Shown piece after piece: positions 8,470-17,193 of a DNA stretch of 50,006 bases. The DNA is taken from positions 1-50,006 of the forward strand of contig NZ_SMKR01000032.1 of NCBI RefSeq assembly GCF_004348725.1, read 5' to 3'. Source of the stretch: Kribbella turkmenica (GTDB taxonomy: Bacteria > Actinomycetota > Actinomycetes > Propionibacteriales > Kribbellaceae). Within the stretch, counting starts at the first letter, position 1. Each line of letters opens with the position of its first letter. The notes beneath the pieces are model-generated. The model had not been told where the DNA came from. It saw only the letters and a list, made by a program, of their open reading frames with translations, and searched no databases. The position numbers were made by a program, and so were the translations under genes.

Positions 8470-9431
8470 ACCTTCAGGGCGGGCTTCCGGAGGGCTGCGA
8501 CCGCGTGGTCGGGGTGGTCGGTGAAAACGGCCTGGATGCCGAGGGTGGTGAAGCGGGAGAGCTCGGTCGGGAAGTCCGTGCCGGTGGGGAGGAAGCGGCG
8601 TTCGGCGCGGAAGGTCCAGACGTGGACGGCGAGCGCGGCGCGGTGTGCCTGGTCGATGAGGCGTGTCGGCTCGCCCAGGGAGCCGTCGGGCCGGCGGGGG
8701 ACGACCAGATCCTTGTGCGGCGCCAGGACCTGCGCGTACGTCGAGATCTCACGCAGACCGGCAGGCGCGATCAGGTCCGCGAACGACCGGCCGTCACCGG
8801 TGCGGAGGAAGTCGTGCGGCGCGCTCTCGGAGTCCACCAACTGCACCAGCGGCACCCGGGTCATCACCGACAACCGGCGCAGGCTGGTCGGCTCGAACGA
8901 CTGCACCATGATCTCGTCGGTTCGCAGTCCGAGTGTGAGGATCCGCTCGGTCAGCAGCTCCTCCAGCGGCAGCCCGAGCCGCCGGAAGTACGCCGGGTGC
9001 TTGATCTCCGGCAGTACGCCGATGCGCCGGCCGAGTCGCTGGGACTCCTGCCGGGCGAGGGCCACCACCTCGTCGAAGGTCGGGATGATCTCCAGCCCGT
9101 CGTACGCCGTGTTGCCGGCGCGCAGGCAGGGCATCCGCTCGCGGGCCCGCAGGCTGCGCAGCTCCTCGTAGGTGAAGTCCTCGACGAACCAGCCGGTGAC
9201 CGCGGTCCCGTCGACGATCTTGGTGATCTTCCGGTCGGCGAACACCGGGTGGTCGGCGACGTCCGTCGTACCGGAGATCTCGTTCTCGTGCCGGCAGACC
9301 AGGACGCCGTCGAGGGTGGCGACCAGGTCCGGTTCCAGGAAGTCGGCCCCGAGCTCCGCGGCCAGGCGGTACGCCGCCGGCGTGTGTTCCGGGCGATAGC
9401 CACTCGCTCCCCGATGCGCGATCACCAGCAT
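8466..9431 (-). CDS. Glycerophosphodiester phosphodiesterase
   Basis: The 321-residue protein shows the GDPD signature at its start: IAHRGASGYRPEHT (His6 and Arg7, with Glu and Thr of PEHT) and FLEPDLVATLDGVLVCRHE (metal-binding Glu and Asp, catalytic His of RHE). Later parts, LPEIKHP, VQSFEP and the C-terminal VFTDHPD, fit the TIM-barrel GDPD family. It should hydrolyse deacylated phospholipids to glycerol-3-phosphate and an alcohol. No signal peptide is seen from the ATG at 9431; an ATG eight codons earlier would add a short Cys-containing stretch. It is divergent from the ABC exporter genes and converges on the M48 gene. Confidence 0.92.
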   Translation of the reverse strand: MLVIAHRGASGYRPEHTPAAYRLAAELGADFLEPDLVATLDGVLVCRHENEISGTTDVADHPVFADRKITKIVDGTAVTGWFVEDFTYEELRSLRARERMPCLRAGNTAYDGLEIIPTFDEVVALARQESQRLGRRIGVLPEIKHPAYFRRLGLPLEELLTERILTLGLRTDEIMVQSFEPTSLRRLSVMTRVPLVQLVDSESAPHDFLRTGDGRSFADLIAPAGLREISTYAQVLAPHKDLVVPRRPDGSLGEPTRLIDQAHRAALAVHVWTFRAERRFLPTGTDFPTELSRFTTLGIQAVFTDHPDHAVAALRKPALKV

Positions 9432-9598
9432 GGTCCCAGGACAGGCGGCGCACATGGCGGCCCGGGAACTCGTTGCCCAACGCAAGATGAAGCTCTTCCG
9501 ATGCGCCGGGAGACGGCGGCGGCACGGATCGTGACCGTCCACAGGTGCGAGTAATTCGCATGCGGACTGTCGGTCGCCGCACCTAGCCTGAGGAGGTC

Positions 9599-11320
9599 AT
9601 GAAACAGCTGCCACTCGCCGATCCCGGCGTCCCCGACCACCGCTCGCCGGCCCGCTACCTGCTCTGGGTCGCCCGCGGTCAGTCGCGCACGCTCGTCGGC
9701 GGGATGGCGTTCGGCATCCTGTGGATGGGCGCGCAGGCGTTCATCCCGGCGATCCTCGGCCGGGCGATCGACGAGGGCGTCGCCGCGCGCGACGGCGACC
9801 GGCTGCTGCAGTGGACCGCGGTGCTGTTCGCGGTCGGCGTGGTGCAGGCGATGGCCGGCATCATGCGGCACCGGTTCGCGGTGACGAACTGGCTGTCCGC
9901 CGCCTACCGCACGGTCCAGGTGGTCACCCGGAAGTCGGCCGACCTGGGCGCGACCCTGCCGAAGAACCTGGCCACCGGCGAGGTGGTCAGCATCGGCGCC
10001 GGCGACCTGGCCTACATCGGCAACCTGATGGAGATCTCGGCCCGGTTCACCGGCGCGATCATGGCCTTCGTCGTGGTCGCCTCGATCCTGCTGTCGACCT
10101 CGACCACGCTCGGCCTCGTCGTGCTGATCGGCGTACCGGTCATGTTGTTCTGCCTCGGGCCGATGCTGCGGCCGCTGCACCGGCGGCAGTCGGCGCAGCG
10201 CGACGCGGTCGGCGAGCTGAACTCACTCGGCTCCGACATCGTGGCCGGTCTGCGGGTGCTGCGCGGCATCGGCGGCGAAGAGTCCTTCTCCCGCCGCTAC
10301 CGCCGCGAGTCGCAGCAGGTCCGGCAGGCCGGTGTGAAGGTCGCGCGGATCCAGTCGGTGCTCGACGCGGCGCAGGTGCTGCTGCCCGGCGTGTTCGTCG
10401 TCCTCGTGGTCGGCATCGGTGCGCACTTCGCCCTCCGTGGCGAGCTCAGCGCCGGCTCGCTCGTCGCGTTCTACGGCTACGCGACGTTCCTGGTGCTGCC
10501 GCTGCGCACGGCCACCGAGTTCGCCAACCAGTTGATGCGCGGCCTGGTCGCGGCCCGGCGGGTCATCCGTGTGCTCTCGCTGTCGCCCGACATCACCGAT
10601 CCGGCGGAGCCGGTGCGGCTGCCCGACGGCGGTGACCTGGTCGATCCGGTCTCCGGCATCCGGGTCCGCGACGGACAGCTGACGGCGATCGTGGCGGTCG
10701 AGCCCGACGTGTACGACGAGTTGGCCGATCGCCTCGGCCGCTACGACGACACCAGCGAGGTGCGGTACGGCGGAGTCACGCTGGCCAGTGCCACTCGCGA
10801 GGACGTGCGATCCCGGATCCTGGTGAGCGACACCGGTTCCCAGTTGTTCACCGGCACGTTGCGCCGGGAGCTGGACCCGGACAACCGGCGTACCGACGAC
10901 GAACTGATGGCCGCGATGCGGACGGCGTCGGCCGAGGACGTGCTGGTCGCGCTGGCCGACGGGCTCGACTCCGAGGTCGAGGAGAAGGGCCGGTCGTTCT
11001 CCGGTGGTCAGCGGCAGCGGCTGGTGCTGGTCCGGGCGCTGCTGGCGGATCCGTCGGTGCTGGTGCTGGTCGAGCCGACGTCCGCGGTCGACGCGCACAC
11101 CGAGGCGCGGATCGCGGATCGGCTGCGCGAGCACCGGGCGGAGCGGACGACCGTCGTGCTGACCGCGAGTCCGCTGCTGCTCGACCGGGTCGACGAGGTG
11201 ATCTTCGTCGCCGCCGGCCGAGTGGTTGCCACCGGCAAACATCGCGCGTTGCTCGAGACAGAGCCGCTGTACCGCAGGACGGTCACCCGGCAGACGGAAG
11301 AACAGGAGGTGCTCACATGA
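9599..11320 (+). CDS. ABC exporter half-transporter with degenerate ATP-binding domain
   Basis: The 573-residue protein has an ABC exporter membrane domain (about 20-310, with six hydrophobic segments) and a C-terminal nucleotide-binding domain. The Walker A loop is lost: after GQLTAIV (359-365) comes AVEPDVYDE (366-374), which aligns without a gap to GPSGAGKST but has none of its key residues. Walker B is VLVLVEPTS, with Val491 in place of Asp but Glu492 kept. The signature SGGQ (468-471) is intact. It overlaps the partner gene by ATGA and surely forms a heterodimer with it, giving its SGGQ to the partner's ATP site. A GAGGAGG ribosome site precedes the ATG. Confidence 0.92.
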   Translation: MKQLPLADPGVPDHRSPARYLLWVARGQSRTLVGGMAFGILWMGAQAFIPAILGRAIDEGVAARDGDRLLQWTAVLFAVGVVQAMAGIMRHRFAVTNWLSAAYRTVQVVTRKSADLGATLPKNLATGEVVSIGAGDLAYIGNLMEISARFTGAIMAFVVVASILLSTSTTLGLVVLIGVPVMLFCLGPMLRPLHRRQSAQRDAVGELNSLGSDIVAGLRVLRGIGGEESFSRRYRRESQQVRQAGVKVARIQSVLDAAQVLLPGVFVVLVVGIGAHFALRGELSAGSLVAFYGYATFLVLPLRTATEFANQLMRGLVAARRVIRVLSLSPDITDPAEPVRLPDGGDLVDPVSGIRVRDGQLTAIVAVEPDVYDELADRLGRYDDTSEVRYGGVTLASATREDVRSRILVSDTGSQLFTGTLRRELDPDNRRTDDELMAAMRTASAEDVLVALADGLDSEVEEKGRSFSGGQRQRLVLVRALLADPSVLVLVEPTSAVDAHTEARIADRLREHRAERTTVVLTASPLLLDRVDEVIFVAAGRVVATGKHRALLETEPLYRRTVTRQTEEQEVLT

Positions 11321-13053
11321 GGCAGATCCTGCCCGTGGCGGGCCCTGCCGAGATCCGTCGGCACGCTCGCCGGCTGGCCCGGCGGCACCCGCGTCCTCTG
11401 CTGGTCGCGTTGCTGCTGCACGGGCTGGCCGCGATCGCCGGTCTGGCCGCGCCGCGGCTGATCGGTGGCCTGGTCGAGGACGTCCAGCGCGGCACGACCG
11501 TCGGCAAGGTCAACCAGGTGATCCTGGTGATCGCGGTGTTCATCGTGGCGCAGTCGCTGCTGACGCGGTGGGCGCGGTTCAGGTCGTTCGCGCTCGGCGA
11601 GCAGGTGCTGGCCGAGCTGCGGGAGGACTTCGTCGACAACGCGCTCGCGCTGCCGATCGGCACGGTCGAACGGGCCGGCACCGGTGACCTGCTGTCCCGA
11701 ACGTCGCGTGACGTCGACACACTCTCGCGGACCGTCCGGTTCGCCGTACCGGAGACGATCATCGCGTTCGTCACCGTGCTGTTCACGGTCGGCGCGACGC
11801 TGCTCGTGGGTGTCTGGGTGCTGGTGCCGCTGCTGGCCATGGTCCCGGCGCTTTGGCTGGGCACGTGGTGGTACCTGCGGCGCGCGAAGGACGGCTACCT
11901 GCGCGAGAACGCGGCGTACGCCCAGATGACGAGCTCGCTCGCGGAGACCGTCGAGGGCGCCCGCACCGTCGAGGCGCTGCGCCGGTACGACGAACGCGTC
12001 CGGCGGACCGACGCGGACATCCGCGGCTCCTACCTGGCGGAGCGGTACACGATGTTCCTCCGGACCATCTACTTCCCGGTGGCCGAGGTCGGGTATCTCG
12101 TGCCGGTGGTCGGGACGCTGGTGTTCGGCGGCTGGTTGCACATCAACGGTCATGTCTCTCTGGGCGCGGTCACGGCTGCCGTGCTGTACGTCAACCAGCT
12201 GATCGACCCGGTCGACCGGCTGCTGTCCTGGCTGGACGAGCTGCAGTCCGGTGGTGCCGCGTTCGCACGGTTGCTCGGTATCAGCGACGTGCAGGACGAC
12301 CGGAGGCCGTCCGGGCGGTCGCCGGCGGGTGAGCTGGTCGAGGCGCGCGACGTCCGGTTCTCGTACGTCGACGGCCGCGACGTGCTGCACGGAGTGGACC
12401 TGACGATCCAGCCGGGTGAGCGGGTCGCGATGGTCGGCCCGTCCGGCGCGGGCAAGTCGACGCTCGGGCGGCTGGTCGCGGGCATCCATCCGCCGCGCAC
12501 GGGTTCGGTGACGGTCGGCGGGGTCGGGATGACCGAGCTGCCGCTGGACGAGCTGCGCAAGCAGGTCGCGCTGGTGACGCAGGAGCACCACGTGTTCGTC
12601 GGTACCCTGCGGGACAACCTGTCGATGGCCCGGCCGTCGGCGACCGATGACGAGTTGCTGAGTGCGCTCGCGGCGGTCGACGCACGCGAGTGGGCAGAGG
12701 CGCTGCCGGATGGTCTGGACACCCGCGTCGGGTCCGGCCAGCTGTCGTTGACGCCGGCGCAGGCGCAGCAGCTGGCGCTGGCGCGTCTGGTGCTGGCCGA
12801 CCCGCACACGCTGGTCCTGGACGAAGCGACCTCGCTGATCGACCCGCGGGCCGCACGCCACCTGGAGCGCTCGCTGGCCGCCGTGCTGGCGGGCCGGACC
12901 GTGATCGCGATCGCTCATCGGCTCTACACCGCGCACGACGCCGACCGGGTCGCCGTGGTGGAGGACGGCCGGATCTCCGAGCTGGGCAGCCACGACGAGC
13001 TGGTCGCGCGGAAGGGTTCGTACGCCGCCCTGTGGACGTCCTGGCACGGCTGA
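11317..13053 (+). CDS. ABC exporter half-transporter with intact Walker motifs
   Basis: The 578-residue protein has the exporter membrane domain (about 25-310) and a nucleotide-binding domain with Walker A GPSGAGKST (374-382), Q-loop VTQEHH, Walker B LVLDEATS (Asp502, Glu503) and H-loop IAHR. Its signature is broken: the place of LSGGQ reads LTPAQ (478-482). Paired with the upstream protein it forms one complete ATP site (its own Walker A/B with the partner's SGGQ) and one dead site. Substrate is unknown; drug, lipid or peptide export are all possible. The two genes are translationally coupled, and transcription ends at the hairpin at 13070-13105. Confidence 0.92.
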   Translation: MRQILPVAGPAEIRRHARRLARRHPRPLLVALLLHGLAAIAGLAAPRLIGGLVEDVQRGTTVGKVNQVILVIAVFIVAQSLLTRWARFRSFALGEQVLAELREDFVDNALALPIGTVERAGTGDLLSRTSRDVDTLSRTVRFAVPETIIAFVTVLFTVGATLLVGVWVLVPLLAMVPALWLGTWWYLRRAKDGYLRENAAYAQMTSSLAETVEGARTVEALRRYDERVRRTDADIRGSYLAERYTMFLRTIYFPVAEVGYLVPVVGTLVFGGWLHINGHVSLGAVTAAVLYVNQLIDPVDRLLSWLDELQSGGAAFARLLGISDVQDDRRPSGRSPAGELVEARDVRFSYVDGRDVLHGVDLTIQPGERVAMVGPSGAGKSTLGRLVAGIHPPRTGSVTVGGVGMTELPLDELRKQVALVTQEHHVFVGTLRDNLSMARPSATDDELLSALAAVDAREWAEALPDGLDTRVGSGQLSLTPAQAQQLALARLVLADPHTLVLDEATSLIDPRAARHLERSLAAVLAGRTVIAIAHRLYTAHDADRVAVVEDGRISELGSHDELVARKGSYAALWTSWHG

Positions 13054-13069
13054 CAGGTGCCAACAGTGA

Positions 13070-13105
13070 GGACCCCCACCGGTCACCTCTGACCGGTGGG
13101 GGTCC
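13070..13105. terminator. Perfect bidirectional terminator
   Basis: GGACCCCCACCGGTCA (13070-13085) and its exact complement (13090-13105) form a 16-bp stem with the loop CCTC. It lies 16 bases after the ABC gene stop and 9 bases after the stop of the convergent methyltransferase gene. Confidence 0.85.
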
Positions 13106-13114
13106 GCGCTCCTT

Positions 13115-13657
13115 CTACCGTTTGCGCAGTACCAGGACTGCTGAGTCGACATGCGGCGGCGGGGTGAAAGCCTTGCGGGGAAGGCGTAGACCGATCGACA
13201 GGTCGTAGTGCTGGAACCACCGGTTCGCACCTGGCGCGTCACCGCGGGACCACCGGTTCACCACCGCCCGCTGCAGCACCAAGTCTGCCGACACCAGGCG
13301 GGAGCCCGGTGCCAGCAAGCGCTTCAGCAAGGCGGTGGAGACGCTGTACGGCGGACTCGACACCACCCGGAACGGCCGTGACGGCAACCGCAGGTCGGCG
13401 GCATCGACGCGAACCACCTTCACCGGCGCATCCGCGAACCGCCGACGCAGCCGGTCGGCACGACCGGGGTGGAGCTCGACGGCGATCACCTGGGCTCCGG
13501 CCTGGACCAGCGGCGCGGTCAACGCACCGAGTCCGGCTCCGACGTCGAGGACGAGCTCACCGGGTCTGACCCCGGCGGCGTCCACGACCCGTTGAGCCCA
13601 ACGACTATCGAGCGGATGCCATCCCCAGGCACCCCTCGCCTGCCCGGAGGCGGGCAC
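13115..13657 (-). CDS. Erm-like rRNA adenine N-6 methyltransferase family protein
   Basis: The 180-residue protein has the SAM-binding VLDVGAGLGALT (36-47), the acidic VELHPGRA (60-67), VDAADLRLP (84-92) and the active-site block VVSSPPYSVSTALL (98-111), in the order seen in Erm/KsgA methyltransferases. It lacks the C-terminal helical domain of classical Erm proteins (about 240 residues or more). The active-site NPPY/NPPF motif reads SPPY here, so the conserved Asn is Ser101. It may methylate 23S rRNA and give macrolide-type resistance, but this is uncertain. The GTG at 13657 is the only start, since an in-frame stop lies four codons upstream. Confidence 0.78.
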   Translation of the reverse strand: MPASGQARGAWGWHPLDSRWAQRVVDAAGVRPGELVLDVGAGLGALTAPLVQAGAQVIAVELHPGRADRLRRRFADAPVKVVRVDAADLRLPSRPFRVVSSPPYSVSTALLKRLLAPGSRLVSADLVLQRAVVNRWSRGDAPGANRWFQHYDLSIGLRLPRKAFTPPPHVDSAVLVLRKR

Positions 13658-13832
13658 GACGGACCATCACGAAGTACGTAACCATGTGCCGACGATAGAT
13701 CGCCGCACCGTGCGCCCTCAAAGCATTTTCCCGGCGGATCAGTCGAGGCTGCCGTCAGCACGCAAGCGTGACGCCTGCTGGTGGCGGGCCGGGCGGTGAT
13801 CGTCGCCGCCACCTTCCCGGTGGTGCGCTGCG

Positions 13833-14111
13833 CTAAGCGATCAGGTTGGAATCGTCCTGGATGGACGGATTGTCCTGGCAGGCTTCGACCAGCGTGTCCA
13901 GCGAGAGGTCGAGGGTCGCGGCCACCGCGGCGACGGTGAACAGCGCGGGGGTCGGGATCCGGCCGGTCTCGATCTTGCGGAGCGTGTCGACGGAGACCCC
14001 GCAGGCCGCGGCGACGTCGACCATGCTGCGCTCACCACGAGCCTCGCGGAGCAGCCGCCCGAGTTGCCGGCCCCGCTCGCGGTCCCAACTGGACAGAGGT
14101 GGTCGCACCAT
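13833..14111 (-). CDS. XRE-family helix-turn-helix regulator (92 aa)
   Basis: A short Cro/C1-type regulator: GRQLGRLLREARGERSMVDVAAACGVSVDTLRKIETGRIPTP forms the helix-turn-helix, with recognition helix around VSVDTLRKIE. The C-terminal part ends in DDSNLIA. It is divergent from map with 101 bases between starts. A -35/-10 pair (TTCACG, 17 bases, TATTAT) ends only 7 bases before the ATG, which suggests a leaderless mRNA, common in actinobacteria. The nearby palindrome TACCGGTA could be its own operator, so it may control both itself and map. No ligand domain is present. Confidence 0.85.
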   Translation of the reverse strand: MVRPPLSSWDRERGRQLGRLLREARGERSMVDVAAACGVSVDTLRKIETGRIPTPALFTVAAVAATLDLSLDTLVEACQDNPSIQDDSNLIA

Positions 14112-14118
14112 GACCGTG

Positions 14119-14147
14119 ATAATAGTACCGGTATAGTTATCCGTGAA
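14119..14147 (-). promoter_or_regulatory. Promoter of the XRE gene with palindrome TACCGGTA
   Basis: On the minus strand TTCACG (14147-14142) and TATTAT (14124-14119) are 17 bases apart. Between them lies the 8-bp palindrome TACCGGTA (14126-14133), a likely operator position. The AT-rich patch stands out from its surroundings. Confidence 0.5.
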
Positions 14148-14212
14148 GTACCGCGGTCGAGGACAGCGCCGAGATCGAGGACCGGGACGAGGAGCGAGGT
14201 CGAGGAGCGGGC

Positions 14213-14980
<768 letters not shown>

Positions 14981-15164
14981 TCCCCACACAGCGCAGCCCG
15001 CGAATCCGATGGCCGCGTGACCCGGTCGGGCGAGCAGACCGCCCAGGCACACACCGTGCAGTCGAACGACGCGGCGGTAGCCTCGCGCAAGGGCGATGGG
15101 CCGGACCGGCGAGCACACGACGCAGGAGCGCGCGTGGCGGTCGCATGGGAGGAGCACCAGCTGA

Positions 15165-16244
15165 TCAGAAGAGGGTCTGCTGGTTGATGTCGGGTGAGGT
15201 GCCGGGGACGCGGGCCGGCGCCCGGTGGCGCGGCTTGCGGAAGCGAGCTGTGGTGGAGGGGTGTGATGGCGCCATCGGGTCCGCGCGGTGGCGGGACGAG
15301 CGACCGAAGCCGTGTTTGTCCAGCAGGGGCCGGACTTTGGCTTCGAACGCGGATTGGTAGCTGGGAGCCGCGTTGACGCCGTGGGCGTAGAGAGACTCGT
15401 AGCGGACGACCAGCTCAGGGCGCTCACGAGAGAGCCAACTCATGAACCATTCCTTCACCCCCGGCCGCAGGTGCAGCACCAGAGTGGTGACCCCAGTGGC
15501 ACCAGCATCCGCCAGCGCACCGAACAAGTCGTCGAGCTGGTCAGCAGAGTCGGTGAGCCACGGCAACACCGGCGCGACCATGACGCCGCATGACAGGCCG
15601 GCCTCGCGGATCGAGCGGATCAGGTCGAGACGTCCGCGGACGGACGGTACGCCCGGCTCGACCACCCGCCGGAGCTCCTCGTCCGCCAGAGCGAGCGAGA
15701 CCCCGATGCCCACGGACACCTCCGAGGCCGCCGCGACCAGCAGATCCAGGTCGCGCCGGAGCAGCGTCCCCTTGGTCAGCACGGACAGCGGCGTCCCGGA
15801 GCCGGCCAGCGCCTCGATGATCCCCGGCATCAACCGGTACCGCCCCTCGGCCCGCTGGTACGGATCGGTGTTGGTGCCGAGGGCAACCTGTTCGCCGGAC
15901 CAGGACGGCCGGGCGAGCTCGCGCCGGAGCACGTCGACGACGTTCGTCTTGACCACGATCTGCCGGTCGAAGTCGTCGCCCTGGTCGAGCTCGAGGTAGC
16001 TGTGGGTCGGCCGGGCGAAGCAGTACCGGCAGGCGTGCGTGCAGCCGCGGTACGGATTGATGGTCCAGTTGAACGGCAGCGACGTCCCGGGGACGGAGTT
16101 CAGCGCCGACCGCGCCAGCACCTCGTGGAAGGTGACACCGCGGAATTCCGGCGTGGTGACCGACCGGACCAGGCCCGCGATCGACCCGAGCCCCGGCAAC
16201 GCCCCTGGGAGCTCCGCGTCGAGCTGCTGACCCGCCCATCTCAT
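15165..16244 (-). CDS. Rv2578c-like radical SAM protein
   Basis: The 359-residue protein has a radical SAM core: NPYRGCTHACRYCFAR (about 64-79) holds the three Cys of the 4Fe-4S cluster (CxxxCxxC), and the motifs ALGTNTDPYQ, LTKGTLLRRDLD and GVMVAPVLPWLTD match Rv2578c and the spore photolyase-like SplB relatives. The usual role is thought to be DNA-related, since in M. tuberculosis Rv2578c is listed in the LexA regulon. A LexA box lies 10 bases upstream of the start. I take the ATG at 16244; there is no clear ribosome site, so the mRNA may be leaderless or nearly so. Confidence 0.85.
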   Translation of the reverse strand: MRWAGQQLDAELPGALPGLGSIAGLVRSVTTPEFRGVTFHEVLARSALNSVPGTSLPFNWTINPYRGCTHACRYCFARPTHSYLELDQGDDFDRQIVVKTNVVDVLRRELARPSWSGEQVALGTNTDPYQRAEGRYRLMPGIIEALAGSGTPLSVLTKGTLLRRDLDLLVAAASEVSVGIGVSLALADEELRRVVEPGVPSVRGRLDLIRSIREAGLSCGVMVAPVLPWLTDSADQLDDLFGALADAGATGVTTLVLHLRPGVKEWFMSWLSRERPELVVRYESLYAHGVNAAPSYQSAFEAKVRPLLDKHGFGRSSRHRADPMAPSHPSTTARFRKPRHRAPARVPGTSPDINQQTLF

Positions 16245-16253
16245 GCATGACAG

Positions 16254-16267
16254 TCGAACATATGTTC
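16254..16267. promoter_or_regulatory. LexA (SOS) box
   Basis: TCGAACATATGTTC fits the actinobacterial consensus TCGAAC-N4-GTTCGA, losing only the last two bases of the right arm. It is placed at the promoter of the radical SAM gene, which starts 10 bases away on the minus strand. Confidence 0.75.
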
Positions 16268-16309
16268 CCCGAATCTTCAAGTCGGCCCGCCTGCGGTCGG
16301 AGGCATTCT

Positions 16310-16322
16310 CGTATACCATACG
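16310..16322. promoter_or_regulatory. Inverted repeat upstream of the NmrA-like gene
   Basis: CGTAT-ACC-ATACG, a perfect 5-bp inverted repeat with three bases between, 25 bases before the start of the NmrA-like gene. Such sites are often operators for small one-component regulators. Confidence 0.4.
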
Positions 16323-16347
16323 GAATATCCGGAGAGGGAGGAACCAG

Positions 16348-17180
16348 ATGACGGTCCTGGTGACCGGCGCGACCGCGAGCGTGGGGCGCCTGCTGGTCGA
16401 CGAACTGGTGGCGGCGAACGCACCGGTCCGCGCGCTCACCAACAACCCGGAGAAGGCCGCGCTGCCCGGCGTCGTCGAGGTCGCGAAGGGCTACCTCGGC
16501 AAACCCGAGACGCTCCCGGCAGCCCTGCACACCATCGACACGGTCTACCTCGCGCCACTTCCGGCGTACGTCGACGAGTTCGTCACCTGCGCGAAGGAGG
16601 CCGGCGTACGGCGGGTCGTCGTACTGTCCGGCGAGCCGGCGGAGGACGAGAAGCAAGGCAATCCGTCGGAGTGGCACTACTACAAGATCGAGCGGGCGAC
16701 GAGGACGCCGGGTTCGAGTGGACATTCCTGCGACCGGGACAGTTCATGAACAACACCCTGGACTGGGCCACGTCGATCAAAGCCGGGAACGTCGTACGGG
16801 CGCCCTACCCGGCAGCCGTCCAGACGCCGATCGACCTCAGCGACATCGCCGCCGTGGCACGAGTCGTCATCACCGGCGAGCGCTATACCGGGCAGAAGCT
16901 CACCCTGAGCGGGCCGGAAGGGCTGACGGCTCCGCAGCAGGTCGAGTACATCAGCCAGGCGATCGGGCGCGAGGTGAGGTTCGAGGAGCAGTCACCCCAG
17001 CAGTACCTGGCGCTCTGGCGCTCCATCGTCGGTGAGGAGACCGCACAGTGGCTGCTCGACGGCTTCCGGATGATGGCCGAGCATCCGATGGCCCCTGAGC
17101 CGACGGTGCCCGCACTGACGGGTCGTCCGGCGGTCACCTACCGCGAATGGGCGATAGCCAACGCCGACGCCTTCCGGTGA
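16348..17180 (+). pseudogene. NAD(P)H-binding (NmrA-like) protein gene with a frameshift
   Basis: The first frame begins MTVLVTGATASVGR, with the GxTGxxG-like dinucleotide-binding loop of atypical short-chain dehydrogenases, and runs to WHYYKIERA at about 16698. The protein then continues one frame lower: DAGFEWTFLRPGQFMNNTLDW through PIDLSDIAAVA to the stop at 17180. The fit implies loss of one base near 16697-16702. Repaired, the product would be about 277 residues, the usual length for this family of NAD(P)H:quinone reductase-like proteins. A GGGAGG ribosome site precedes the ATG. As with the frameshifted GNAT gene, sequence error is a real alternative. Confidence 0.8.
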
Positions 17181-17193
17181 GGCATGGGACGCT

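Noticed and set aside
11008-13242. Long minus-strand frame opposite the ABC exporter gene (744 codons)
   Set aside because: Antisense to a gene with clear Walker motifs; its Arg/Gln-rich product has no recognisable domain.
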